Source: Chrysopilus asiliformis (taxonomy: Eukaryota; Arthropoda; Insecta; Diptera; Rhagionidae). Taken from it: DNA of 64,000 nucleotides. The notes under the pieces were generated by a model, which made no database searches, was not told the origin of the DNA, and worked only from the letters and a program-made list of their open reading frames with translations. Location: the NCBI GenBank assembly GCA_964034945.1, contig OZ035961.1, positions 66,872,031-66,936,030 of the forward strand, read 5' to 3'. Of this stretch, positions 1 through 10,143 are shown in pieces; the stretch's first letter is position 1, and every line of letters begins with the position of its first letter. A program made the translations under genes and the position numbers.

Positions 1-820
1 ACTTACATAATAGGGCTATAAGTTCGAATTTGGTATGTATAAAGGCTTGCTTTACTCAATAAAGTATACTCGTGCGATGTTTTTTATTTTCTGAGTGTTC
101 TATTACCCTTTGACGTTTTATTGATTTATTTTACTATTAATTTATTTCATACGCGGGACTATTTCATTCGTAGGGCAATTTTGCAATTTTGCAGGGCAGG
201 CACATGATATACGCTATATGCCGTGATTCTAAAGTTTCAAATTGATTAAAATATTCTAGTTGAATATTTTTAAAACCGGTCTCTCTAAATCTTGATACAG
301 TAGAACACGCTAAATGCACATCGCATTTTGTTCCAATTTACTTGCATTTACCGGTGTTGTGCCTTTATCGTGCGTGGAAAAAGACAATTACTACATAATC
401 TTACAAATTGTGATATTTGTTACACGTAGAAAATTAAATTACGATATTTTACAACTTTTTGCTACATATTGGTACATTTTACTACATTTTTTATACATTT
501 TGCTACATGTTGTTACACATTATGATGTCGGAAATTCAATGAAATGTCAAAATCAACTGTTTTACTTTTTAGTTTCCTTGGATTTGAACAGCGGGAACGC
601 GTTCGTGGACGCATTGATAGTCGCCGTCGTAGCTAGCAATAGCTAATGACGTCAATCTGTCATAGCTCACCGTAGTCAACTATAGTCATGTGCATCACGA
701 ACGACCGTAGTCATAGTCGTAGTTGCTTTTCGTTTGACAGCTCACACACACACTGAAGAATGAACAAAAAATACCATTTTTTTTTAAAAAAACATCGTTA
801 TTCATTTAACCATAAATAAC
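1..820. other. Upstream flank, no gene seen
   Basis: No coding signal with a recognisable domain is visible. The stretch around 305-350 resembles the ends of the MITE at 29665-30146 (an AACACGCT-AAATGCACATCG motif), so part of this flank is probably an old copy of that family. The rest is AT-rich with no structure I can support. Confidence 0.5.
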
Positions 821-1168
821 TTAAAAACTTTTGGGAAAAAACGTTATCCTTACAGTAGAAAAACGGGAAAAGGATATTTGCTTTATCCTTACAGGACCTT
901 CCGTTTCGAATTTTGAAAATCTAATACCGGATTCGTGGTCAGCGACCCTGAAAACCTCCCAAAGCCAGTTTTTCTGAGGAAAAATGGGAAAAATGATATT
1001 TGCGTTATCCTTACAGGACCTTCCGTTTCGAATTTTGAAAATCATAGTTAAAAACTTGCTCCTGGCAACGCAGATCATTTTGCAAAAAACCGCGTAAAAA
1101 TCGGTCCAGTAGTTTTTGAGTTTTGTAATCTCAAACCAACAGACCAACCAACCAACAAACTTGCATTT

Positions 1169-1172
<4 letters not shown>
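821..1172 (-). repeat. Interspersed repeat, inverted copy of 52184-52680
   Basis: Contains repeated units reading GGATAACG...GGACCTTCCGTTTCGAAT and ends in ACTACTGG-type sequence next to an (AT)n tract. The same units occur in opposite orientation at 52184-52680, and shorter relatives lie near 27400-28200 and 44320-44500. The apparent 117-codon frame on the minus strand is repeat sequence, not a recognisable protein. Confidence 0.6.

Positions 1173-1243
<71 letters not shown>
1173..1243. repeat. (AT)n microsatellite
   Basis: About 70 bases of alternating A and T at the edge of the adjacent interspersed repeat. The related copy at 52184 has the same microsatellite at the same edge, so the tract appears to be part of the repeat. 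Confidence 0.9.
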
Positions 1244-1245
<2 letters not shown>

Positions 1246-1424
1246 TTAATAAAAACGACGCTAGCGCCTCAATACGGGAACTTACGGCAACAAAACCCTA
1301 TATGGAATTAAAGGTAATTGTTGTGGCTATAACTTGGAAAAATTTTGACTTGACGTCTGTTGACGGGCAAAACTTATGATCTTTCAAACTTCAAATTTAT
1401 ATGAAAAAAGTGTCCCTAATAAAT

Positions 1425-2425
1425 ATTTAATTAAATGATGTTAGCTCTGTTTTAAGTTATTCTCGTATTTTAATGTATGCTGACGATTTCAAAATTTTTA
1501 AATCTATTGACGATATTAACGATGCTAATCTTTTGCAACTTGACCTTAATAATTTTTTTATGTGGTGTAATAAAAACTTTTTAGTTCTTAATTTAAATAA
1601 ATGTAATATCATAACTTACTCGCGTCGTTCAAATTTCTTTAATTTTGACTATATGTTTAGCTTAAGTTCTATCAAAAGAGTCGAATCCGTCAGGGATCTT
1701 GGGGTAATATTAGATCAAAAATTGACCTTTGATCTACACCGGGAACTGGTAATGACTAATGCAACTAGAATGCTAGCCATGATTAAAAGATTCTCGTCTG
1801 ATCTATCAGACCCATACACTGTTTTGTCTTTATATAATGCATTTGTAAGACCTATACTTGAGTATGCATGTGTTGTCTGGTCTCCTACGTGTACTACGCA
1901 TATTCTTAGGCTTGAGTCTGTTCAAAAAAGATTTTTAAAATTTGCTTTGCGCAAACTACCTTGGATTGATCCACTCAATTTGCCGTCTTACGAACAAAGA
2001 TTGCATCTATTGGGGTTGCCTACTTTGTGTAAAAGACGAGAAACTCTCCAATGTATGTTTATTTATAAACTCTTGCAAAATGAAATCGATGCTCCCAATT
2101 TATTGCTCGAATTAAATTTTAACACTAAGCCTAGAAATACACGGAATTATAACTTTTTTTATGTCAAATTTTCTAAGACATCATATGGGAAAAACGCACC
2201 AATAACGCTCATGTGCAATTTATTTAATAAGAATTATAACTTTATTGATTTTAATTGTTCGTCAAATATGGTAAAGAAGCAACTGCGATCATAATAACGC
2301 TGTATTTGTTTATATTTTTCTTTTGCTTTTAAGATTGAATAATTGTTTTTTTTTTCTTTTGATTTGTAACTATCTTGGAGTTTTGCTCTGTATGATCAAT
2401 TAAATAAATAAATATAAATAAATAA
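1425..2425 (+). mobile_element. Non-LTR retrotransposon fragment, 3' part of the reverse transcriptase
   Basis: An open frame at 1473-2294 starts at the reverse-transcriptase catalytic motif YADD and continues through typical distal motifs (VRDLGVILDQKLTF, RPILEYACVVWSP) of jockey/I-type LINEs. Upstream of YADD the frame stays open only to about 1430 (residues NDVSSVLSYSRIL) and then meets a stop, so the copy is 5'-truncated. It ends in an AATAAATAAATA tail (about 2400-2425), typical of such elements. Known family biology: these copy themselves by target-primed reverse transcription. This copy lacks most of the polymerase and all of the endonuclease and cannot be active. Clade assignment is uncertain. 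Confidence 0.85.
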
Positions 2426-2714
2426 TTAACTTAAAAATAGCTCAGGTTCAAAATTAACTTAGAACTACAGGGAAAGATCCAGTCATTCAAATAAAAAAAA
2501 ACGAATGTAAAATCTTAGAAAATGTGAAAGTTGTGTTCACTTAAAGTTGGGAAAAAACCAAAAAAAAATACTTTTTGGCAAAATTTAAAAAAGCTTCTAT
2601 TTCAATGCTTCCGGAAAGACACATTTTTAAAGATATTGACCTAATATTTTTTATTCCCTACTTTTGAATTATCTACTATTAAATTTGATCAAAAAAATTC
2701 AAATTGGTTATCAC

Positions 2715-4178
2715 TAGGGCTGCCAAAAATATGCATTTGCATATTTCTTCTCGTTATGATTTCGGCTCCGGGAGTTTTTTATTCATCCGAATCAATAAGT
2801 TTAGAAGCGAATGAAGGTCACTTGTTGTTGCATATTTCGCATATTTGACACGTTAGTGCATATTTGCATATAAATGCATATAAATGCATATAATGCATAT
2901 TTAGTTGCATATTTTACAATTTTCATGAACAACCAAATTTTTTTTGTACAATTCAAATTATAATTCGACTGTTTCAGCTAGAATAAATATTAAAAATAAA
3001 TAAATATGTGTTTTTACTTTCTTCTACGAAGTATAATACAGTATTGTATTCATGAAAAATTTCAACCTTTTAATTTAACCTAAAAAAAACATTTCCCGAT
3101 CACTCCTTAGTCGATTGGAGTCATATTACAAAAATGTCTTTCTGTATGTCAGTCTGCCAGTCTGTGTACAAGATTTCTCAAAAACTAATAGAGCTAGAGC
3201 CATGAGATTTTATAGGCATGTTGGGTCCTGAAATGGGACGATCCTATCAACTTTTGGTGGAAATCCGTTAACCGGAAGTATCCAAAATGGCGGTTTTTCA
3301 AAAATCGCAATTTCGTTTTTCTCGATTTACTCCCAAACTACGCGTTTTTTGGAGAAAATAAAATTTACCACACTTTTGTCTTTAGCTATAACTCGATATC
3401 TCAACCTGTTATCGAGATAAACCGTTATTTCAAAAAAATTAATTTTTGTCCATTATCTCGAAAAAAAATGGTTTTTTGCTTACTGTATATATGAGATGAA
3501 TTAATGAGAATGGCATTCTGCACAATTTTGTCTTTTACAGTTATCCGTTATCTTTTACCGTTATTGAAATATTTTTATTAAAATGTAAAAAATATATTTT
3601 TGCGAATTACTTGCAAACTAACAGTTTTTCGAAAAAACTTTTGAAAAACTAATTAAAGGCAATGAAATTTTCTACATTTTTACCTTTTACCGTAAATCGA
3701 TATCTTTTACCGTTCTCAAGTTATTTCACATTTTGTACATTTTGAGGTCGTCTTTGGTTGACAAAACGATAGGGATAGCGTAAATTGCGCAGGGTTGTAG
3801 ATTTTGTGGAAGAAAGTTTTGTGGTAGCAACAACTGAGATTTTTCTACAAGTTTTAACCCCGATTATACCATAGACAATATGAAGTATTGAACATCTTAA
3901 AATTTAACAGTTGCAATTTAGAAACAAGTAAAAAATTTTTTTGTCAGTCAAAATGTCAATCTTTTTTACAGACTATTATTTTTTCAATTTTTTTATTTTC
4001 CACATAAGTCGAATTAACCACATTTTAACAAGTTCCGTTCACTATTTTGGGTGAAATATACTATATTTCGGATTTTTAATGTTTTTAAAGTGCATATTTA
4101 AGTGCATATTTTGCCGTTTTTAGTGCATATTATATGCGCATATTTCGCCTTTTTTAGTGCATATTTTTGGCAGCCCTA
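2715..4178. mobile_element. Non-autonomous hAT-like DNA transposon, 1464 bp
   Basis: The ends are inverted repeats (TAGGGCTGCCAAAAATATGC at the left, its complement at the right). They are flanked by a perfect 8-bp direct duplication GTTATCAC at 2707-2714 and 4179-4186. An 8-bp duplication with a TAGGG-type terminus is the hallmark of the hAT superfamily. No transposase frame is visible. The subterminal regions are packed with TGCATAT motifs, plausibly transposase-binding sites. The interior (3049-3850) is shared with 43155-44065. Confidence 0.85.
3049..3850 (+). repeat. Dispersed module, inverted copy at 43155-44065
   Basis: This block (TTTCCCGATCACTCC..., a CAGTCTGCCAGTCTGTG run, AAAATGGCGGTTTTTC, and a series of TATCTTTTACCGTTAT-like steps) recurs in reverse orientation at 43155-44065. 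There it is not inside the hAT-like ends, so the module is an independent repeat captured by the 2715-4178 element. Confidence 0.75.
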
Positions 4179-4186
4179 GTTATCAC

Positions 4187-4890
4187 AAAAAAATTGAATT
4201 TTGGCCAATAGATTTTAATCCTGAACCACTGTGCGTCGGCACATTTGTTTTCAAAAAATTTTGCCTGCAGCGCATTTCTTTCCCTTTTTATCCCCCTAAA
4301 CGTAATCACTTCCTTGTTGCAGTTCTTCTGCAATTATCAGAATTTGAGAAATTCTCGTGGTGATTGATAGTAAAAAAAAGTTTGACTACCTCTCATATAA
4401 TTATCAACAACATCAATTCTCAAACTGACTAATTTAAAAAAAAAATGCTTGCGCGTTCTGACTTTAAAAATCTGGTCACCTTACTTATGAAGCAGAGTTG
4501 ACATCTGCCTGTTTGTTCGTTATTTAGCTCAATGTCCCAATGAATATGTAGAAAAGCGGTTATTAAATTTATGATTTATGTAGTTTCTATTTATAATTGG
4601 AAATGCTTTTGTTAAATAAAGGGTTTTTTGATTTGATTTAAAAAAAATGCAACATTTAGTGTAATAAAACTGTGTTTAGGTCTCAGGAGGTGTTTACTTT
4701 TCCTATTTTCCGTTACTCTCCTCCCCCCTGAATTAAAGTGTGATACCATGACTGGTTTATCGTTCTAAGTTTCCATGGTTCAATAAAATTTCAAAACTTC
4801 ACTAGCAGAACTGGCGAAATAGAGACACGTTTTTATGATTTTCGTTAATTTTTAAACGTTTTGTTTGTAGAAGTTTGCACTTTTCCTCTT
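4187..4890. other. Intergenic, no gene seen
   Basis: AT-rich sequence between two transposable elements. I see no recognisable coding segment and no repeat structure I can support. Confidence 0.5.
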
Positions 4891-5151
4891 TAACCCTCCT
4901 ATTATGTTCAAAAAATACACACAAATAGAATGTTTTGGGGTCATAAAATGACCCACGTGTATGCATACAAAATAATTGTACAATGCATACAAAATAATGG
5001 TAAATTACAATTTATAAATGATCTTCGCAATAAGTGTTTCACTGTGTGCTCCGCTGTTCAAAAGAAATTTGAACGCATAGAATTTTTAATAACGAAAATT
5101 ATGGTTAAAATTTCTCTGCGTCATGAAATGACCCGAACATAATAGAAGTTA
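4891..5151. mobile_element. Small inverted-repeat element (MITE-like)
   Basis: Ends carry CCTATTATGTTC (left) and GAACATAATAG (right). Just inside are matching TCATAAAATGACCC and TCATGAAATGACCC motifs. About 260 bp with no real coding capacity; the short frame inside is incidental. Confidence 0.45.
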
Positions 5152-5664
5152 AAAAATCATTTACGATTTTGAATATACCGCCGTCCGAATTCTTGTCCAA
5201 AAACTGAACGAAACTAATGTCATGGAATAAGAGATCTTATGCAGCACACGCACGGCTCGCGAGATATGGCATATTCTTCGTCAATCGTGGGGAGTTTTGA
5301 AAATTGAGGAAATTGCAATCTTTTCAAAAACAACACCAAACTTAAACGCCAGTGAAAACCCAAAAATAAGTGACAGAAAATGAGCAGTGCTCTGGTACAA
5401 GTGTGCTTTAGAGGAAATTTTCCAGCTGAACTCCTGGAATATTTTTATTTTCAATCGCGCGGTGTACGGTGGCTAGCACTTGAAGTACAGCTTACTCGGT
5501 TTTGTAGTTAACTTCACACTGGCAAAATTCTAATACCGCTCAAAACAACAAACATGAGTCATCCATCGTCATTGTTTCCCTTCCACTTTACAATTAACAA
5601 CTGTAGCAGCAATAAATCAGTTATCAGTAATTTGGAGGCGAAAACAATACCAGGAATAACGTTG
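5152..5664. other. Serpin 5' flank
   Basis: Non-coding sequence upstream of the putative TATA box. Slightly less AT-rich than its surroundings. I found no ATG-containing exon with a phase-1 donor that would supply a complete signal peptide to the exon at 5969. Confidence 0.4.
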
Positions 5665-5670
5665 TATAAA
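5665..5670 (+). promoter_or_regulatory. Putative TATA box of the serpin gene
   Basis: TATAAA at 5665-5670 would place transcription start near 5695. A plausible 5' splice donor (CTGA|GTAATC) follows near 5720, and the serpin exon acceptor is at 5968. This is inferred from motif and position only; a distal first exon further upstream is equally possible. Confidence 0.35.
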
Positions 5671-5968
5671 TTCCAACATCAGCAAACAAACTGTCCAACG
5701 GGTTTCCGATATCGTGCCTGAGTAATCTTTGCCCAGAAGTTGCAACGTGTACGAGGGAAGGGGACAGCAGAAACTTCGAAAAACTCGTCATCGGTTAGCT
5801 ACGCAAAAGCTAATTTTTCTGTACACTTTGCGAAACAACTCAGTTGAGAATTGGAAGTCGATGAGATTAGTAGGCGATTCTCGATATTTTCACCACATTC
5901 CTGGTTTCAGTTATAATTTCTTCAAAGTCTCATAAATTCGTCAGTTTCTAACGTGTTTTCTTTTACAG

Positions 5969-6855
5969 CTTTGCTATTATCCAGTTTGGCTCTAGGCATG
6001 GCAGCAAACATCAAGGACGCATCCCGCGGCAACTCCAATTTCGCGGTCAATCTTTACCAGAAAGCGATTGAAGGTAACGATGGCAAGAACATCATCCTTT
6101 CGCCCTTGTCGATTCAAACAGCTGTCGCATTAGCTTACATGGGGGCTGGTGGACAAACCGCCGAAGAAATGTCCGTTGGCCTTGGATTCACTGGCCTTGA
6201 TAAGCAAACCGTTGCTAGCAAGTTCCACACCTTAATTGAATCCTATCGCTCCAGCCCAATGATTAAATTGGCCAACAAAATTTTCGTGAAAACTGGCTAC
6301 GAAATCGCCGCCGAATTCAATCAATTGGCAACTGAGCAATTCCGCTCTGAGGCTGAAGCGCTTGAATTTTCCGACAATGTCGCAGCTGCTTCAACTATTA
6401 ACCATTGGGTCGAAGAGAAGACCAATGATAAAATCCATGATTTAATCAAGGCCGATTCATTAGACGAGAACACGCGCATGGTGCTCGTTAACGCAATTTA
6501 CTTCAAAGGTGATTGGGTCAACAAGTTCCCCAAAGAAGCCACCCATGAGGCCGATTTTTACACCAGCGAAACTGATAGTGTCAAGGTCGATATGATGAAA
6601 GTACAAAAGCACTTCAAGTACGGCGAATTGAGCGAACTCGACGCCACTGCCATCGAATTACCTTACAAAGACTCCGATCTTTCCATGTTGATCATTTTGC
6701 CAAATAGCCGAACTGGTCTACCTGAGTTAGAGCGAAAACTCAACGACATGAACTTGGCTGATATTGGCTCCAAAATGTTCGACCGGGAAGTTATCCTCAG
6801 CTTGCCTAAGTTCAAGATCGAATTCGAAATCAAACTCAACGATGTCCTCAAGAAG
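5969..6855 (+). CDS. Serpin invariant exon: N-terminal serpin body
   Basis: Encodes most of a serpin, the suicide-substrate inhibitor of serine (or cysteine) proteases. The exon follows acceptor TTTTCTTTTACAG|CT and ends at AAG|GTAAGT in phase 0. It begins with a hydrophobic stretch (LLLSSLALG) resembling the end of a secretion signal, so a first exon supplying the initiator and one codon base is expected upstream; the GTG at 5953 is intronic. Numbered from the internal ATG at 5998: SPLSI at 35-39 (helix B), NAIYFKGDW at 165-173 (strand 3A), IELPY at 219-223 and LPKFKIE at 269-275 (strand 6A). No lesion is visible. Starting at 5998 instead would give a protein without a signal peptide. It resembles insect serpin-1, alaserpin or antichymotrypsin-2-like proteins and Drosophila Spn42Da. 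Confidence 0.95.
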
Positions 6856-7087
6856 GTAAGTGAAAAATTTTCCCAAAAATTTCTATATTCGAATCGAGAG
6901 TCGTGTTTTTTTCTACTTCGGTTATTTTTATCAATGACTTATTCAGATAAAGCGGTTACTAATAAACTTGATCGATAATTATGTTTTGAATTTATATTAA
7001 GAATATATTGTAGTTTACTCGCATGTAGTCGTAAATGTCGCAATACCGACTGAATGCGTGTAATAATTGATTTATCTTGAAATTTAG

Positions 7088-7229
7088 ATGGGCATGACCA
7101 CCATGTTCGAAGATAACGCCGATTTCAGTCACTTGCTTAAATCATCAGAACCATTGAAGATTTCTGAAGTTATCCACAAGGCCTTCATTGAGGTCAATGA
7201 GGAAGGGGCTGAAGCTGCCGCAGCAACAG
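7088..7229 (+). CDS. Serpin invariant exon: strand 5A and reactive-loop hinge
   Basis: Follows acceptor TTTAG and continues residues 287-333 with [15 protein letters not shown] and the block [16 protein letters not shown], then the hinge [17 protein letters not shown] corresponds to P17-P8 of inhibitory serpins. The small alanine-rich residues are what allow loop insertion into sheet A, so all isoforms have an inhibitory-type hinge. The donor CAACAG|GTAATT cuts after the first base of a codon (G), so every downstream cassette supplies two bases completing G-N-N (Gly, Ala, Glu, Val or Asp). This is the branch point for alternative splicing, placed exactly where the variable P7-P' region begins, as in Manduca serpin-1. 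Confidence 0.95.
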
Positions 7230-7616
7230 GTAATTGTTATGCTCTTATTTGTCCCCTCTGTGTTTTGCTTCGACATGTTGGCTTTTACACTTTCCTTTTT
7301 GTTTTTTTTTTTCAATACTCATTCTGGGTTTGCTTTCTTAATAATTACTTTAGATAATTTAATTTAGAAAAACTTTTCTTATATTTTTCATTTTAAATAC
7401 TAACAATTAAACCACTGCATAATAATCTAGTAACATATTGAGAAACCTTCCGTTTTTTCTATAATTTTTTGATTGGAATGAATTCTAACTTACTTTTACT
7501 TTTAAAAATCACTCTGTAAATCCGAAAGTTTTCTCAATATGGTAATAATAAAATCAATTTTTGGTAGTTTTTTTTAGTGAAATGCTGTTAGTTTTAAAGA
7601 CTTTTTTTTTTGATAG
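7230..7616 (+). other. Intron between hinge exon and first cassette
   Basis: Opens with GTAATT and closes with the acceptor TTTTTTTTTTGATAG. Reading through from exon 7088 gives about 40 extra residues before a stop, with no serpin features, so retention would make a truncated protein. Confidence 0.6.
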
Positions 7617-7783
7617 GATGTGCAGTACGAAAGAAACGTAGCCTTATTATATCCAGACCAATTAATTTTCGTGTTGACCGGTCATTCCTTTTTTCAATTG
7701 TCGGGGAATCGGGATTATTGACAATTTTCAGTGGTTCACTGCGTCTACCTGTTCTTTCTGCCAGACTACATGACGAATTTTAA
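7617..7783 (+). CDS. Serpin cassette 1: furin-type reactive site RKKR|S with C-terminal HDEF
   Basis: After acceptor GATAG the two bases GA complete a Gly codon, and the frame reads GCAVRKKR|SLIIS. P4-P1 Arg-Lys-Lys-Arg is the consensus cleaved by furin-like proprotein convertases (P1 at cassette residue 8). The distal serpin strands follow: INFRVDRSFLFSIV and IFSGSLRLP, with R replacing A/N-H in the usual F-x-A-D-H motif. The 55-residue cassette ends in ARLHDEF, close to the ER-retrieval signal HDEL; one base in the last codon (TTT versus TTA) separates them. Drosophila Spn42Da has a furin-inhibiting, HDEL-ending isoform, so this is probably its counterpart, acting in the secretory pathway. 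ATTAAA lies at 7801-7806. Confidence 0.9.
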
Positions 7784-8351
7784 TTTTAAGCATTTTTTTA
7801 ATTAAATAATAAGCATTTTTATGTATTTGCGAAAGAAAATCTCACTGTTGAATTTCATAATTTTTTATGTTTTTTTTTCCAATACTAAAATTTTGAATAT
7901 ACCGCCTATGGGAGAATTCGCTTCAACTGTGACTTATCGAAGGTTCGAACCATTTGTTCATACCTTGAAACTGTAGATGTCACTGATACATATCTATTTT
8001 TATTATTATTTAAATTTGATTCCGTGAGAATTTCAAAAACATTCACCCTGATCACGATTGTTGTTTCGTTTTCGACAAGAGTAGTTTTACGTGTCTAGTT
8101 GGTAGAAAAGCACGTACAACAACACGTAAACCGTTGAAAACGACACGATAATCATGTTTAGGGTGTAGAGTTCTTATTAAGGACTCTAACAAATTACTAA
8201 CATCATCTCTTACTGAAATGAAAGTTCTGTATATTTAAATTCATTATTAACCCTCTAACCGGAATATTTCCGAGAAAAATTCACTAAAATATGACTTTCA
8301 ACTTGCGACAGACCGTAACCAAGACAACGTAGAGGGCTAAATTTTTTCCAG
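7784..8351 (+). other. Intron sequence, nothing recognised
   Basis: AT-rich, with no cassette I can support. It ends at the acceptor-like tract ATTTTTTCCAG immediately before the open frame described next. Confidence 0.5.
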
Positions 8352-8734
8352 CATGTAAAGCGATAACTTACAAAAGTCAGTGTAAGACGTTCCGGCGATT
8401 TCCGGCGATTAAAATTGTTACCCGTTATAAACAAGCGAATTCCCTGAAGCCCGCCTTTTTAAAGCAAGTTGTAGCGGAATCGTTTTTATTCAAATCTTTT
8501 CTATTCTATATTCAAATTATACGCGTGGTTAACATAGAAAAAAAACGTTTTACAAGTTTTCATTTAGTTTCAACAGATGTCTGTAGTCTGAAGGTTAAAT
8601 TTAAAAAAAAAACTTCTGCTAAAACGCAACAAAAAGGAAAAAATGAAAAACATAATGTAATATTTACGACTCAGGCTTTAATCTTGATTGATTTTGCTTC
8701 TTGCAATTTATACATCGTAAATAACCAAAACTAA
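8352..8734 (+). CDS. Open frame after a splice acceptor, possible atypical terminal exon
   Basis: The frame opens at 8333, just after a stop and just before the pyrimidine tract TTTTTTCCAG. It stays open for about 127 codons in the phase the hinge exon requires (CA completing GCA, Ala). Such a run is unlikely by chance in DNA this AT-rich. However, it lacks the F-x-A-D-H-P-F and F-x-G-R motifs of the other cassettes. The nearest resemblance is VVAESFLFKSFLFYI. It is lysine-rich towards the end. It may be a chance frame, a diverged cassette, or a different kind of terminal exon. Confidence 0.25.
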
Positions 8735-8963
8735 AATTACACTTGCTTTTTCCCTTTAACTCTTTCGACTTGACTCTTGGTACATAACTTTCATTTGAAG
8801 CGTCTTATCTTGAAATGGCGCTCAAATATCAGAAAAACAAATCTATCTTGTACTACCTTATTTGTACCATTCGGGTCGAAAGTGTTATATAGCCATTATA
8901 TTGAGTTTTTGCTAAATTTTTGATTTTTGAATTTATATAAAATTTTTATTTGTTTGCATATAG

Positions 8964-9106
8964 CCGTCAATATAATGTTAAAAACTTCTATGCCTCGAAA
9001 TCGAGTGAGATTCAAAGCCAATCATCCATTTATATATGCGATCCGAAAAACTAAACGTAATCGTTTTTTCTTTATTGGAAGAATTTCTAAACTTGAATCA
9101 TTATAA
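8964..9106 (+). CDS. Serpin cassette 2: reactive site K|T
   Basis: Acceptor TTTGCATATAG; CC completes Ala. The loop AVNIMLK|TSMPRNRVRF places Lys at P1 (cassette residue 7, counting from P17 Glu) with Thr at P1', suggesting a trypsin-like target. Conserved distal motifs are FKANHPFIYAI and FFFIGR, with the short tail ISKLESL. At 47 residues the C-terminus is of normal serpin length. AATAAA at 9144-9149 makes it a self-contained terminal exon. Confidence 0.93.
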
Positions 9107-9198
9107 TTATTGAAATTTATATAATTATATAAAAAAAAATTAAAATAAATGAAATGTAATAATACCCGTAACTTTCGTTGTATGTTTCTTCTCTGTAG

Positions 9199-9359
9199 TT
9201 AGAAAATATCTTCCAGCTTCCAGAAATCTGCATTTCTATTATTATGGTAAACCATATAATATTTTCTACCGATTGGAAATGAATCTCATTAGCTGTAAAT
9301 TCTATGTAAACACTTCAAATCAGCTACACTTCTCACGCAGTGAAACCAAGTTGTTTTAA
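9199..9359 (+). CDS. Divergent serpin cassette candidate: A|S
   Basis: A strong acceptor (TTCTTCTCTGTAG) is followed by a 53-residue frame in the correct phase (TT completing Val): VRKYLPA|SRNLHF, then a stretch YYYGKPYNIFYRL aligning with F-x-A-x-K-P-F-x-F-x-L of other cassettes, then CKFYVN where F-x-G-R would be. The Gly-Arg of the last strand is missing, and no AATAAA or ATTAAA follows before the next cassette. It is either a fast-evolving cassette or one starting to decay. Confidence 0.5.
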
Positions 9360-9508
9360 ATAGTGCACTTATCACAGATTTCAAGAAAATATCTCAAGAT
9401 CTTACAAATCACACAAGCAACTACGAGTTACTAATATTATGTTGTTTGTTTGGAAGGGATGGGATTGACATTATACTGTTAGCAAATGTTAAAAACCAAT
9501 TTTTTTAG

Positions 9509-9642
9509 GTGTACTTATCAAGACATATTCTGCATCCCTGGACCCTCCCAAAAGTTTCACGGCAGATCACGCTTTCATTTATTCAATCTGGGATGGAACA
9601 CGCAATATTCATTATTTTATGGGACACGTGGAGTCTATATAA
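9509..9642 (+). CDS. Serpin cassette 3: reactive site Y|S
   Basis: Acceptor CAATTTTTTTAG; GT completes Gly. The loop GVLIKTY|SASLDPPKSF has Tyr at P1 and Ser at P1', suggesting a chymotrypsin-like target. Distal motifs are FTADHAFIYSI and HYFMGH; the final Arg of F-x-G-R is His here. 44 residues, ending VESI. AATAAA at 9713-9718. Confidence 0.92.
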
Positions 9643-10000
9643 AAAAAAACCCTGAAATTAAAAAAAAAATGTTTGTTTTTCCTCGAAATTCTAGAGTGTT
9701 TTTCTAATTTTAAATAAATTTAATATCGCAAATGATCCAAAGTCTGATTTCTAGAAATATGAAAAAAGCATGTTCAGGAGCTGTCCATAAAATGCGTTTT
9801 TGCAATTTTTAAGTTTAAAAATAGTTTTAAAACGTCAACAAATCACAATAATTTCTAAAATGAAAGTTTGCTTTCCATAACATTTATTTTAATTTGCACA
9901 CAATTATTTTTTAACTAACTTCGAAAAAGACGAAGGTTATTCAAATTAACTCTTTCATAATATTGAACAAACTATATTTTATATGCTATCGTTCGTTTAG
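9643..10000 (+). other. Intron sequence, nothing recognised
   Basis: Contains the poly(A) signal of the previous cassette and otherwise AT-rich sequence. Two AG sites near 9690 and 9754 lead to immediate stops. Confidence 0.6.
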
Positions 10001-10143
10001 AAGTTTTGGTGATGTTGGGTCAAAGTGGAGGTCCGAGAAAACTGAAAACCAGAGTTTTTACAGCAGACCATTCATTTTTGTATGTCATCAGAGATTCAAT
10101 CAATGATAGTGTCTACTTTATGGGCATATTATCGACTTTCTAA
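10001..10143 (+). CDS. Serpin cassette 4: long loop, G|Q at the canonical position
   Basis: Acceptor CGTTCGTTTAG; AA completes Glu, so the splice-junction residue is Glu rather than Gly or Ala. The loop EVLVMLGQSGGPRKLKTRVF is about three residues longer than usual before the conserved Phe. The canonical count puts Gly at P1, but the extra length means the scissile bond could be elsewhere (the basic residues after the prolines are candidates). Distal motifs FTADHSFLYVI and VYFMGI are intact. ATTAAA at 10203-10208. Confidence 0.9.

Noticed and set aside
5953..5968. GTG start giving MFSFTALLL for the serpin
   Set aside because: These bases are the pyrimidine tract and AG of a splice acceptor (TTTTCTTTTACAG); the first residues of that reading are intronic.
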